Shown here piece after piece: positions 39,740 to 50,640 of a stretch of DNA of 64,000 bases; positions within the stretch are counted from its first letter, which is position 1, and every line of letters begins with the position of its first letter. The notes below the pieces were generated by a model that was not told the DNA's origin, did no database searches, and saw nothing but the letters and a program-made list of their open reading frames with translations. This DNA comes from Sphaerolaimus hirsutus (Eukaryota > Nematoda > Chromadorea > Monhysterida > Sphaerolaimidae), in the NCBI GenBank assembly GCA_964036195.1, contig OZ038450.1:16742701-16806700 (forward strand). Direction: 5' to 3'. The translations under genes and the position numbers were made by a program.

Positions 39740-40290
39740 CTTTGTTTTCAGACGTGGCGACTGTGCGGCAGTGCTGTGGGCCAGTGCAGTTGGCAGCAGC
39801 TCTGCCCTGTCTGCGACTGAGGCGGTGGCAACAATGCTATATGGGCCCATGTATACGTGGTTTGTGCTTTTCCATTTTGACTGCCGAGTGTAGGGGGGGG
39901 CATTTTGGCTGTAAGTTTGCGGCTGCGTTGTGCAGCGTGCCGCTGTAGTGTTATGCTTAACGTAGCGCTAGTTTGTGCTGCTGTGCTTTTCTGCTGGTAG
40001 ACTTAACTACTGTGGGAGTTTTGTGCCGGCGGCGGGGTGCAGCGTGTCGCAGTCGCCCAGCGCCGCGGTCGGGCCATCACGTCGTCAGCGTGCACCTGCA
40101 CAAAAGAGTTTTTGGCGCGGGCGACGTGACGGCTTTGTTTTGTGACCGCCGCTCTGGACGCGCGCGCGCTGCGACCCGCCGCAGCAGAAGCACCCAGCGC
40201 TGCCGCACGCGACCCCTCAGCACAGCCGGCTGCGGCGCTGCAACAGGCAGTCAGTCGCCACCGCCACTGATAAGCTCTCTGCCGTCGTAA
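39740..40290. other. GC-rich, coding-like patch of uncertain frame
   Basis: Two GC-rich blocks (39752-39835 and 40025-40280) stand out from the AT-rich surroundings as the proven exons do. The first, after acceptor tttcag, can read GDCAAVLWASAVGSSSALSA. The second is open in two frames, one Pro/His-rich (PPQQKHPALPHATPQHS). No homology, and the frame cannot be decided. Confidence 0.3.
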
Positions 40291-40299
40291 TGCATCGAT

Positions 40300-40840
40300 A
40301 GAGCAGCTGACTTGGTTGCAAGTTGGCTGATTTACCCACCTGCCAAGTGTATCCTCGCTGCACTACCACCTTCGTTGTGACAGCGCCTTGTCACTTTCGT
40401 TCCAAGAAATTCTTCATTTAATGCATTCAGCAATTATTATGTCATAATCCGAGTAGATGTTTATATTTCCAGCTTGCGACCCAATATTCAAATGCTTATC
40501 TACAGTTCTGATGCAATTTGTAAACACATATTTTTATTAGTAAAAAAAGGTAGTTCTTCAAAGTCCTCCAATGTTCTACTCCCTGATCATTTTTCATTGA
40601 CTCTGTTCTGGTGATCAGACAAATGTCTGTATGTCTCCATGGTAATTTTGAATGTTATATCAAATGCGAATGGAAGCATCTGCTTTCATGCGGATCACAC
40701 GGATGTTCTGCGCGGTCGATTGCACTGCAGCCAGGCGTGCCTGTGCTTTGCAATGGGCGGCCAGAAACTTTCATTCACATAGTTTATTTTGTACTGGTCC
40801 ATGCCAACATGCATCCAGGTGTGTGTTGCAATGGCCAGTG
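40300..40840. other. No gene recognised
   Basis: Ordinary composition. ATCAAATGCGAATGGAAGC and neighbouring phrases show no repeat partner in the window. Confidence 0.5.
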
Positions 40841-40844
40841 TTGT

Positions 40845-40911
40845 GCTCCATGCGCTCCATGCGCTCCATGTGCTCCATGTGCTCCATGTGCTCCATGTGC
40901 TCCATGTGCCC
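40845..40911. repeat. 9-bp minisatellite CTCCATGTG
   Basis: About seven and a half units of CTCCATGYG; the first two have GCG, the rest GTG. A multiple of three keeps all frames open, which explains the Cys-Ser-Met, His-Val-Leu and Met-Glu-His runs predicted on both strands. Confidence 0.92.
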
Positions 40912-41409
40912 CGCAAACGCACCAGGCACATGCGTTTGTACCGTTGCCCGGGCCCTAGCCACGCGACACATTGATTTTGGACTTACCCGACTTGGACATT
41001 TAGTTACACAGTAGCGTGTACTATAGTTGATTGACACCAGTTAGATGACCGCACAAATGTGTGCTTAGCCAGTAGACAGCTAGCGCCGCACAGGTGCTCA
41101 TTTTGCCAGTTGTTAAGCCAGTAGGCGGTGCAGCACCGCGATGATTTTTTGACGGCGATTCGTCAGTTTTGACGCCGTGTATCAGTGTGGTTAGATTTGT
41201 GGTGCGTTCCAAAGTTGTCGCTAGAATTTACACGGTTGATTTTCATGTCCCGCTCATATCGTGTTTTGTGCACAGTGACGTGCATACATTCTATTGTCGC
41301 CAGAAATTTTTGTACGTTTGTGCGTTGTGTATTGCTTTTTTTCGGTCGATCGCGTTACGATTAGTCAAAGTGACACAGCATACAGCGAATCATGGTGGAT
41401 TCGTTGTGT
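40912..41409. other. No gene recognised
   Basis: Contains CGGTGCAGCACCGCG near 41130, but no exon or known repeat end. Composition is less AT-rich than the repeats. Confidence 0.45.
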
Positions 41410-41885
41410 ACAGTGCATCGAGTTGTACTTGTGCGTACAGCGCATTCTGAAGCTCGTTCTATTAGTCGTCAGATTCGATTATCTTTCGGGTGTTTTTCCA
41501 CCCAAATTTCAACTTGGCGCAATTTTACGGTTGTTTAGATTCCATCCAAGGCGTCAATTTGAAGTAGGTTCGAGAGCGTGAACATTGAAGTAGGTTCTGT
41601 TTGGCGCGATATTTTACAGTTATCAGATTTTTTGCTGGTCGAATTTCAGTTGGGCGTTTGTCTATCTCATTTGGTCGTTTACACTTGTGCCGTATTTTGT
41701 GCGTGTAGCGCATTCTTCAGCCGTAGCTGAGTCGTTCAGAGTCGATTACGTTTCGTTTGTTTTCGCCCAGATTTCAATTTGGCCCAATCTTACAGTTGTT
41801 TAGATTCGAAGGTGTAGAATTCGAAGTAGGTTCGAAAGCGTGGACTAAGTAGGTTCTTTTTGGTGCGACATTTGTCACGGGTGTG
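41410..41885. repeat. Diverged direct duplication, period about 285 bp
   Basis: TACAGCGCATTCTGAAGC ... GTTGTTTAGATTC ... GAAGTAGGTTCGAGAGCGTG at 41430-41600 recurs as GTAGCGCATTCTTCAGCC ... GAAGTAGGTTCGAAAGCGTG at 41704-41850. The unit has no element-type ends. Confidence 0.8.
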
Positions 41886-42987
41886 TCCCGTTGCAAATCC
41901 ATTCAAGATTATCTGTGCTTTTTGAGATTTGCGACATTTTTCGATTACATTGTGCGTTTTTGATATCATTGTTTCGATGTCAAGATGTTTTATTGCAGCA
42001 TAGTATTGAAGTATACTGATCGCAGACTGCAGTAAAACCTACCATATCACACCTAATTGAAGAAACACAATTTTCGATCTCTTATAGAATTACCGATGTC
42101 GTATTCAATATACCTAGCTGAGTTTGGTGCATTCATCCGAGTATGGTATAATTTTCTGTAGAGCTGGCGATCCGTACGTGCTATCCCATTGTTCACGTGG
42201 TCACTCATTTTCATTAGTGTGGCATCTTTTCGTCATATTTATACTCGACTGACCGTAAACTATGCGTCCAAATTTACTATGTCTTGGTCGATAATGCGCG
42301 AGCTTTTACTTGTGCACGCTTTTGATAAGTTTTGATTTTATTAACGATGATGTCATCATGAGTTTTTCCTTTAGACAAATGCAAAGCGTGCGGTCCGCGG
42401 AGTATAACTATCTTAGGCTTTTTGTACTGCTAAGAGTGTTTTTTGGGCAGTTTGAATATCATGTCCTTTTCTGCTTTCATGTGTTCAATTGCATCTCATC
42501 ATGTCATTTGGTACCGATTTGATTGCGAGATTTATTATTTGAATTTATTTTCACTTTGTGGTGGCGGTATGAATCACGATTTACTGTGTATTGTTTTGTG
42601 TTTCTGTGTTCGTAAATTGGCATGCATTCGTGCATTTTTACTTGCCACTTTCCAAACCGTTTTGACATACGTAGGGTTGGGAAGAGGCATGCCGTGGTTG
42701 CGCGTTTTAATTGCCAGAATATCGGTTTTAAATTCGGTGTTTTTATTTGCATTTATTTATCTGTGAAGGCTTGGATGGATACGCTTATGTGGTTTCTTTG
42801 CTGGTATATAACAATGGCAAATTACTCTTCGTTTTGGAATACCTACATGTCCCGCTATCCCGCACATTTTGACGGCTGACGCCCGCCCATCATTTTGTGG
42901 AGTTTTGTACAGAAATAAGTATGTGCAGCAGTGTACCAATTCAAGCCTTTTCTGCAGTGAATTCTGTTGGTTTTTTATTCGGATTAC
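41886..42987. other. Mostly unassigned; one MITE half
   Basis: 42008-42080 (AGTATACTGATCGCAGAC, CCTACCATATCACACC) is half of a palindromic MITE. The rest is T-rich on this strand and may be intron of the minus-strand gene whose exon begins at 42988. Confidence 0.45.
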
Positions 42988-43277
42988 GTTTGAGTAAATT
43001 TTGAAAATTAAATTCTCCACTTGTCTCTCCACAACGCACACAAACATCGGGCGCGTGAACATCTGCAGAAACGTCGTGTAGGCACGCATCTCGAAGCCGT
43101 CCACGGGTTGCTGAATACGGAATCCCTCTGAATGTGGCGGCCCCTCTTCCAAATGATTGACCACTCGGCAGTCGTCACAATTACCATTGCGCTGGAAATA
43201 TTCTGGTGTAGACTTTCTTGCTTTGATTAAGTTGGTATGGCGATTTTTGTCGTCGGTATGATGCACTGGTTCCATTC
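42988..43277 (-). CDS. Exon of an unrecognised minus-strand gene
   Basis: Between minus-strand acceptor acgcag and donor gtaatc, two bases plus 96 codons are open. An ATG at 43275 could also be a start. The protein reads EPVHHTDDKNRHTNLIKARK, NGNCDDCRVVNHLEEGPPHS and EMRAYTTFLQMFTRPMFVCV, then VERQVENLIFKIYSN. The first half is hydrophilic with a CDDC pair; the second has an aliphatic/aromatic helix. Codon use and open length favour a real exon. I cannot name the family. Confidence 0.6.
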
Positions 43278-43315
43278 CTGCGTACTATATAAATAAAAAT
43301 AAATAAATATAGGAA

Positions 43316-43500
43316 CAAAACGCCTGGCGCTGGTGCTTGGCACTAGCGCCAAAGCAAAACGCGCCGTGGCGTTTCTGGCGCTTGGCGCCATATTGTTCTG
43401 GCGCCATTGGCCCTTGCCGCTGTGGTTCGAAAAAGCGCCATGGCGCTAGGCGCCAAAGTCCTGGCGCTTTTTCCCTGAAGGTATTTCGAGGAAATACGGT
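43316..43500. mobile_element. GGCGCC-family segment
   Basis: GCTGGTGCTTGGCACTAGCG and repeated GGCGCCAWWNNTCTGGCGC units with internal inversions, followed by a CCGTATTT right end at 43480. No gene. Confidence 0.75.
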
Positions 43501-43701
43501 ATCTAGCGGATGTGTGGAAAATAGACTTTTTGATTAGGTAAATATGATAAGTTAACAGGTAAAAATTGACATACTGTATTTCCTCAAAATACCCCCCCCC
43601 CCCTCAAAATGACCTCTATGAAATTATAAGCCCCACCTTATAATTTTTTTTCGAGTTTTCAGGATCAGGACCGGGATTGTGGTTTTGGGATCAGGAGTTG
43701 G

Positions 43702-44856
43702 CAGGGCCGTATCCAGGGGGGGGGCGGGGGGGGGGGCTGCAGCCCCCCCTTCCCGGGGCGAGACCAGAAAGTGACTGGAAAATGCGACTTTTTGAACGTC
43801 AGCGTAAAAAAATTTTGCGCGCAAGCGCGCATTCTTCACCAGACATAACATATTATCATCACAGTTGCTCCATGTAGGGTTGGGACGATACGACTTTTCG
43901 ATATCGATATTCGATATTCGATATTTTTTTCTGAAACTCGATATTCGATATCGATACGATATGGACCCTCGATATTCGATATCGATATTCGATATGAAAA
44001 TATGCTCGATATTCAATATCGATATTTCGATATTTTCGATATTTCGATATTTTCGATATTTCGATATTTTACTTTTGTTGCTTGTTATTTTTATCTGAGT
44101 GTCATAATCTATTTCCATTTGGTCACAAACATAGTTAATCATCTCCTTACTAAAAAGTAGATTATACAAGTTTACATAAAATGAACATAAAATCTCCCCA
44201 CCCCCTAAAATCTGACCGATGCAGTCAGGAAAATGGCACATACTCTGACGTGGACATTTATGAGTGCATTTGCACAACATTCGAGGTGTTTGCAAATGCT
44301 GAAATGGACATACCTGTCATGTGATGACAAGGACGTGCTTGGGCACAAAATTTTTGAAAATTACCAACAAAATCTCTTTCTAACAGTGCCATTCCTGGCA
44401 CATTTCAAGTCAGGCCAGGGAAGGGAGGAATATCGAAAAATATCGAAAAAATGGTCGATATTCGATATCGATATTTGATATTTTTTCAAAATTTTCGATA
44501 TCGATATTCGATATTCGATATGAAAAAATCGTCGATATCCGATATTCGATATTCGATACGATATATCGTCCCAACCTTAGCTCCATGTGGCCACAAATCG
44601 TCATAATTACACTCAATGTTGTGCTTTTTGCTATTTTGTATGTATATTTACATACATATAAAGAGCGTTCCATGGTGCTGACGCCAACGCCAATGGCGCC
44701 ATGGCGTGGCGCCTACTAATGGCGCCAGCGCCATGGCGCCATTCCGCCACTAGGGAGCTAAAATTTTAGGGGGGGGGGGGCTGAGCCTCCCCCCCCCCCT
44801 CGCCGGCCTCCGTAAACAAGCAGCCCCCGCGCTCAAAAATCCTAGGTACGTCCCTG
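43702..44856. mobile_element. hAT-like MITE with CAGGGACGTA ends, copy 2, carrying a nested element
   Basis: CAGGGCCGTATCCAGG at the left and CCTAGGTACGTCCCTG at the right, with a perfect 8-bp duplication GGAGTTGG (43694-43701, 44857-44864). The CGATATT element at 43875-44579 sits inside with its own duplication. A GGCGCC palindrome lies at 44672-44752. Confidence 0.94.
43875..44579. mobile_element. hAT-like MITE with CGATATT arrays, copy 3
   Basis: TAGGGTTGGGACGATACGAC...CGTCCCAACCTTA flanked by a perfect GCTCCATG duplication (43867-43874, 44580-44587). Arms are CGATATT permutations in facing orientation. Predicted IEYRYR proteins are array translations. Confidence 0.95.
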
Positions 44857-44974
44857 GGAGTTGGGATTCATTATTAGAAGTTTGAGGATCAGAATTTTGG
44901 ACATTGTTATGATATTACAGGTGTTTAACTGATTTGCCAGAAAAATGGGTCTTTAAATACACCTGGGGCCAGTT

Positions 44975-45378
44975 CCGCAAGTGGAAAAGTTAAGAGTTTA
45001 GACAAATGACAAATGACAAGTTATGAGTAAAGTTAAGAGTTAAGAATTGAGTAAAATGACAAATGATTTTACTCAACTCTTAACTTTTAACTTTACTCTG
45101 AACTTATCATATATCATTTGACTCAACTCTTAACTCTTTACTCTTAACTTTTCCACTTGCGAAACCGGCACCTGGTGCCAGTTCCGCAAAATGAGAAGTG
45201 AGAAGTGAAATGGCAAAGGCGAAGTAAAAGCGCAAAGGCTATATGAAATGGCAAGTGAAATGGCGAAAGCGAAGAGAAATTACTTTTTATTTTTATTTTT
45301 TTTACTTCGTTTTTGCCAATTCACTTGCCGTTTCACTTGGCCTTTGCGCTTTTACTTCGATTTTGCCATTGGCCCCTG
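44975..45378. mobile_element. Two adjacent fold-backs with CAGTTCCGCAA ends
   Basis: 44975-45172: GCCAGTTCCGCAAGTGGAAA inverted at TTTCCACTTGCGAAACCGGC, inside AGAGTTAAGA repeats. 45175-45378: GCCAGTTCCGCAAAATGAGA with AAGTGAAATGGCAA arms pairing TTGCCATTTCACTT-like sequence. The same phrase GTTTTCCGCAAGTGG begins the element at 21105. Confidence 0.85.
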
Positions 45379-45479
45379 GATGACATAAAAGTAGCATCAA
45401 TTTTCACTGGGGGTTTCCATTGACATTTCTTAGTGAAATTGTCATTTTTTTACTTTTTTGTCACTTTCACTCATTTTTC

Positions 45480-45728
45480 CAGGATTGGGGTTGTGGTCAC
45501 AGGATCGGGATTTGAAAATTTTTGGGACTGGGATCAGGATTGGGATTTGAAAATTATTGGGACTGGGATCAGGAGTGGGATTTGAAAATTTTTGGGACGG
45601 GTCAGGATTTGTTTTTTGAGATTTTAGCATCGGCATTGGCATTGAGGTTTCAGATCGGGATTGGGACTGCCAAATCCCAAAATTCTCAGGATTTGGGATC
45701 AGGATCAGGATCTGGTTTGAACCCTAGT
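45480..45728. mobile_element. GATCCC-type element, single-sense remnant
   Basis: GGGACTGGGATCAGGATTGG arrays running to TTTGAACCCTAG at 45716-45728. The left end is absent. Confidence 0.75.
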
Positions 45729-46068
45729 CCAGGGGTTTAGTAGGTTGTTGGGGGGGGGCGGCGCCCCCCCCCCTTCCCGGGTCAGACATAAAATATGCCA
45801 GAAAATGACAACAACCCTTCTATTGGTTGGATGGAAGTCACACTTATATTTTTTCGTCATTTTTCGGACAATCTTTTCATCGTTCATGTTTTTCTGCGAA
45901 CGTTTTTACAGAGTGTCACTGAACAGTTTTACTTGGACTCTTCTATTGAAAAACCGCCTGCGGCCCTTATATTTATTTCACGGGCAAAAACATCGAAAAA
46001 GTGGAGACAACCTTCATTTGGAGAATGGAGACCCGTCGTTCCATGAAAGAAATGTGGTATGTAAATAG
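45729..46068. other. Fragment of CAGGGACGTA family plus unassigned sequence
   Basis: 45730-45790 is G-rich then C-rich with CTTCCCGGGTC, as in the family interior. 45800-46060 is open in two frames on the + strand but shows no recognisable domain. Confidence 0.4.
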
Positions 46069-46327
46069 GGTTCAAACGGGACCACTTTTTCAGACCGGGA
46101 CCGGGACCAGAAATTTTCTAATGTCGGGACCGGGACTGGGTGGTCGGGACCGGGACTGGCTTTTTTCAATTGTCGGGACCGGGACTGGGGGGTCGGGACC
46201 GGGACTGGGGGGTCGGGACCGGGACTGGGACTGACTTTTTCCGAATGTCGGGACCGGGACCGGGACCGCCCCAGTCCCGACTTTTTGCCGAACCATGTAC
46301 CGGGACCGCGGTCCCGTTTGAACCCTA
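46069..46327. mobile_element. hAT-like MITE with GGGACC arrays
   Basis: TAGGGTTCAAACGGGACCAC at the left and GGTCCCGTTTGAACCCTA at the right, the same ends as the GATCCC family but with the array unit GGGACCGGGACTGG. Essentially no core. Flanks TATGTAAA and ATGTAACA are similar with a one-base offset. Confidence 0.85.
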
Positions 46328-46985
46328 ATGTAACACATATATAGTAGACATTGGGGCCAATGCCAATACGAATCTCGCCATGGCGCGGCGTCTACAAATA
46401 GCGCCAGCGCCATGACACCATTTCCTTATTATAGGGAACAAATTTTAGAGGGGAGGGCGTCGCCCCGCCCCGTTCGCCGGGCTCCGTATACAATCCGCCC
46501 CCCTCGCTCAAAAATCCTGGCTACGTCCCTGCCCCCGCAGGAGCAATTTACTATCTATATGAGTCCCTGTGGGGGTCCAACTCTGCAAAACCCCTGCCCT
46601 AGTCCCAGACGCTGTAAAGTGTAAAGTCAATCAAAACAAAAAAAAATTACAGAACCTTGCATGACAATTGACACTTTACTTTACATTTGTCATGACAATT
46701 AACACTTCACTTGACATTTGTCATGACATTTGACACTTTCCTTTACACTTTACAGGGTCTGGTATTGGTACCAGCTCTAGCACTTGAACCACCTGCTGAA
46801 GCCCACCAGATATCTGCAGACAAGCATGGTTGGTCACTGGGCACATTTTCACGTGAGTGGGTGGTAGGGTTGGGAATTTTAAAATTTTTGGTTCCAGTTC
46901 TCTGTTCCACAAGATTTAGGTTTGGATATTGGTTCTTAGTTCCAATTCCTAATTTCAGATCTTTCTGTTCCAAAATGCCCATAAT
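46328..46985. repeat. Remnants: CAGGGACGTA half, CAGGTGCCA fold-back, CCGGAACC-like array
   Basis: 46380-46531: right half with AATCCTGGCTACGTCCCTG. 46597-46770: inverted arms CCCAGACGCTGTAAAGTG / CACTTTACAGGGTCTGG. 46867 onward: TAGGGTTGGGAATTTT and GGTTCCAGTTCT repeats, the left end of the CCGGAACC family. Confidence 0.75.
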
Positions 46986-47142
46986 TTTGGTCCCAGGGTA
47001 TATACCGTATTACCTCGAACTATCCCCCCCTTGAATTGACCCCCCCCCCCTCGAAATACCCCCCTAAAATTGAATGTAACGTGAACGTACATGACAAATA
47101 CCGCAGTTTGTGATCTGTACAATGCATAACACACGTTAAAAC

Positions 47143-47899
47143 CAGAGTTGCGAAAGTGTATTTACACTTACCCGAAATACCCGGGTAAATGGGTATTTAT
47201 ATTTACACTTACACTTTCATAAAATACCCATACACTTTTTTTACACTTTCCTGAGCAAAATACCCGGGTACAGAAAGTGTATTTTTTTCTTTCAGATGTC
47301 AATAGGGTCATGTACAAAACATAACTGCACAGTGCACACATGCAGGTATGCATTGAATGTTGAAAATATGACAAATGTACAAACTAGCCTTTGATCTCCA
47401 ACCTTTGATCAGAACTTATTGTATTCTACAGTTCATCATACTTTTGTAAAAAAGGACAAGATCAATGGAAATTCACCAGCTGGACACAAAGTCAACTGGC
47501 TTTTGCATTGACATTTGCTGCATGTCCATTCTTGCATTTAAACAGTGTGTATCGCATTGCTTAATCAGTAAAATATCAACACTGAAAAAGTGCCATTATT
47601 AGGGAACTTCATACCACTACAGTCTTTGTTACAGTCTGAAATGTTCGTTAAAATGCAGTAAAATGTGAAATAAAGCATGAAAATGACAAATAAAGTGATC
47701 TAAAGGTGAAAACAGTGGTGTTTTTAATGCTCAACAGTGAGAGCTCTTTCTAAACATTTTTTTACACTTACACTTTTTTTTACACTTTCCTAGGTATTTT
47801 AAAATACCTTACACTTTTGGTATCCATACTCAAAATTTGGAAAGTGTATTTACACTTACACTTACACTTTCCAAAAATACCGGTATTTTAACAACTCTG
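47143..47899. mobile_element. CAGAGTTG hAT-like element with TTACACT arrays
   Basis: CAGAGTTGCGAAAGTGTATT...TTTTAACAACTCTG with a perfect 8-bp duplication GTTAAAAC (47135-47142, 47900-47907). Its array unit TTACACT replaces the TTACGCT of the relative at 23224, while CCCGGGTA and CCGGTATTTT are conserved. Confidence 0.94.
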
Positions 47900-48337
47900 G
47901 TTAAAACTGATGATTAAATGACGTTAGGGAAGGGTTTTTGTGTATATAAATACAGTAATATATGCCTATAAACACATAAATCAATTTTTCTACGTCTGCG
48001 TATGGGGAATTTCCGATAATTCCTGGCGAAATAATAGACCCCCCTCGAATAAACCCCCCCTCGAATAAACCCCCCTCGAATTATCCCCCCTCAAAATTTG
48101 CTGGTGCAATAATAACCCCCCCCCCCCCCCGGGAGTATTTTGAACAAATGCGGTAGTTCGGCGCGGACAAAAACGTTCGAACGCGGAACGCAAAATTTCA
48201 GTGTATTTTTACCGTGCGCCGTAGGGTGAGACATTTTACACACACAAGTTGCAACTCATGCAGTGAAGTCAATTGCTATCAAGAATAAAATGAATGTTGG
48301 CCATTTGAATGTTGCTAAACGCTTTACCTATAATTAT
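47900..48337. repeat. CCGTATTT-family core remnant
   Basis: The interrupted core resumes after 47900 (GTTAGGGAAGGGTTTTTGTG; compare 55155-55190 in inverse) and C-rich blocks (CCCCCTCGAATAAAC) at 48040-48130. 48150-48225 has GTTCGAACG and GTGCGCC as at 20340. Confidence 0.65.
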
Positions 48338-48531
48338 TATACTCGGCGGACAGCACACTTTGTATGGAAACCTACTATAATTTAATGAATAAAATTGTGT
48401 GATAAATTGCGTAATTAATTATCCCATCGTAAAAACGAAATATTTTGATGAAATAACTGTATAAGTTTTGGTTCATTATTCAGATGGGTTATGGTAGCTT
48501 TTCATACTAAGTGTGATGTCCGCCGAGTATA
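48338..48531. mobile_element. Palindromic mariner-like MITE, copy 3
   Basis: TA-TACTCGGCGGACAGCACAC...GATGTCCGCCGAGTA-TA. Halves pair along almost the full length. Confidence 0.94.
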
Positions 48532-48544
48532 TTTGAACGGGTCA

Positions 48545-48770
48545 TGCCTATTACGCACAAATGCCTATTGCGCGCATTTTCCCGTGTAAAATGGCTATTT
48601 TTGACCGTTTTTTCACTTGACACTTTTTCAAGTGATTTTGAGATATGAGTGGAGTGCACTAATGTCATTGTGCAACTTTTTTTTCACTTCACTCATATCT
48701 GAAAATCACTTGAAAAAGTGTCAAGTGAAAAAACGGGAAAATGTGCCTAATAGGCCTGCCCCTCTTGTGG
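48545..48770. mobile_element. Palindromic element, relative of 32150
   Basis: TCATGCCTATTACGCACAAA at the left, TGTGCCTAATAGGCCTGCC at the right. Arms TTTCACTTGACACTTTTTCA / TGAAAAAGTGTCAAGTGAAA are an exact 20-base inverted pair. Confidence 0.88.
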
Positions 48771-49105
48771 TAGCTGCGGGCGGAGCTCTGTTTTTGTTCT
48801 GTCGCCGCTCACACTGGGAAATGATATGTTGTTTTGAATGCTCGGGATTCGAACCTAGCGCAGTTCCGGACAACACTCCTCAACGCATTCCGGGGATTCT
48901 TTTTAGGAATTGGCAAAGTTCCAAAAAAAAATCATCTCTCATCTTTCTTTTCTGGAGCGTTCCAGCGGATGAGTAGTTTTCCAATGTGCGCGTAGCATTT
49001 CTAACATACTGCTAAGAGGTGTATCCGCATACTTTTCACACGTACATCTTTCCCAGTTTTACTGCCATTTCCAAATTTACACAAAATTTAATTTTGATTA
49101 CGCAG
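48771..49105. other. Unassigned sequence before a candidate terminal exon
   Basis: Moderate GC content, no repeat ends recognised. Likely intron if the next exon is real. Confidence 0.45.
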
Positions 49106-49273
49106 ACGGTTGATTCCACACAACTTCCAGCATCCCATCCCAAGAGACTGATTAAATTCCGAAAAACGTCTTCTGAAGAAATGTATCCGGTGTCCTGCGA
49201 CCCCGATCTGTACAGCGATGGTGCCACCAAAATCTCGCAGCCGCGTTTGATCGACGAATTTTCCATGGACTAA
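49106..49273 (+). CDS. Candidate terminal exon, unrecognised gene
   Basis: Acceptor acgcag followed by 55 codons in phase 0 and TAA. The product reads TVDSTQLPASHPKRLIKFRK, TSSEEMYPVSCDPDLYSDGA and then SQPRLIDEFSMD. Composition is normal for a soluble protein tail. The incoming phase would fit the donor of exon H at 33644, but 15 kb separates them and nothing else links them. A CCGTATTT-family core fragment starts right after the stop, so no poly(A) signal could be chosen. Confidence 0.45.
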   Translation, partial: TVDSTQLPASHPKRLIKFRKTSSEEMYPVSCDPDLYSDGATKISQPRLIDEFSMD

Positions 49274-49684
49274 TTTGTTGTTTGTAACGTACGCAGACAT
49301 AGGAAAATGCAACAATAAGCACCATGTATAGGAGTGTATAGACTTATTCAAGTGTGTAGATGGTACAAAACCTGTTCTAACGTAACATAGTCATTGTTTT
49401 TTACATATGCTCTGCATTGGCCGGATCACAAACCGCAGCTTTCCGAACCGCTGATTCTTATTTTTTCATACATAATTTATTGTGACATCATTTATTAGTA
49501 CAAGTGTCACTTTCGCCAAACTTATGTAAAAATATCAACAAAAAAAATCAAAAAAAAATCGAAAATTGGTGAAAAACAAGGATATTCAAATCGATTGACG
49601 ATATTGATCGACCTGTGTGCAGGTCGACTATTGAAAAAATGTTTTGTTTTCTATGTTGGGTACTTTTCCGAACTACAATTTCAG
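49274..49684. repeat. CCGTATTT-family core fragment and AT-rich sequence
   Basis: 49272-49440 (TTTGTTGTTTGTAACGTACG, GGCCGGATCACAAACCGCAG) matches 52018-52190 nearly exactly. The rest is AT-rich without features. Confidence 0.7.
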
Positions 49685-49817
49685 TTCGCCACAGATTTTG
49701 ACTTGGCATCGCTCCAACAATGGCCGTCAAAACAATGATCAACCCCCGCTGGCCGCTCGCACCATTACGCCTCGCGCTTGGGGCGCCAAAGAGCTGAAAC
49801 GATACGGCGGCTGGAGG
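49685..49817 (+). CDS. Candidate exon, unrecognised gene
   Basis: Acceptor tttcag and a strong donor gtatgt enclose an open frame reading SPQILTWHRSNNGRQNNDQP followed by ARTITPRAWGAKELKRYGGW. Incoming phase 2, outgoing phase 0. The basic, Trp-containing end resembles no family I can name. If the exon at 49106 ends a gene, this belongs to another transcript. Confidence 0.45.
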
Positions 49818-50640
49818 GTATGTTTAAATTGACAAATGGTTGTTAATATGGTTCAGGTTTGATTTTTTAGTTACCTGGCTGCTAGGATGGTTTGGCAAAT
49901 AAAAAGCTCAATGTACAGCGAGGTGCCGCACGTGAACTTTTTATCTACCTGGCTTGGATTTGCCATCCATATAATGCATTTGTGCGCGGACCCAAAGGCG
50001 GTCCACCTGCCATAAGCTTATTAATTTGGTTTTATCAAGTTCTGTTTGACTTCGCGAGGGCAAACCCAGAGTCAACGGAAGTGATTACTTACCTGTCCTG
50101 TGGTTTAGTGTTTAGCACTACGTATTTTGCCATTTTTTGGGTGCAAGTGCTCAATTTCACATACCATTGGGCAGGGGTCTCGAATGGAGGGGGTAACCCC
50201 CCCCCAGACCGCCCAGCTACCCATTACTCCTGGAGGCCATACTATTGTTTTCAACATATTTTTAGGGGTTGCATATTGGAGATGTCGCATTATTGAAAAA
50301 TGTTGCATCATATTTTTCCTCAAATCATAAACTTCACTGTCCACATAACTCAGATGTGAGCGTGACATTGAATGTGAATAGTAACGGTAGTGACGCAGCA
50401 GACGCGCTTGTGAATTGCCTGCTGCGTTGTCCGAAAGCATGGAACCTTATGTCGTTCTTTATGTTTATTTTTTCTCAGGGGGTCACATTTTTGGGGAGTG
50501 TTGCATTATTGGGTAGTGTCACATTATTGAGGAGTGACACATTATTGGAGATTGTCGCATTATACTCACAACGTACCCAAGGGTGTCGAACTATTGGGGA
50601 TGTCACATTATTGTCCGGTCGCATTATTTGAGAATTTACG
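49818..50640. mobile_element. CAGGGG-type start and CATTATTG-repeat element
   Basis: 50173-50235 is a left end (CAGGGGTCTCGAATGGAGGG) of the CAGCTATCTATC family. From 50270 to 50640 the phrases GTTGCATTATTGG, GTCACATTATTG and GTCGCATTATT recur, ending GAGAATTTACGGTA. These are arms of a further TACGGTA-ended family whose left half is lost. No gene. Confidence 0.6.

Noticed and set aside
40652-41037. Cys-Ser-Met, His-Val-Leu and Met-Glu-His repeat proteins
   Set aside because: All produced by the 9-bp minisatellite, open in every frame because the unit is a multiple of three.
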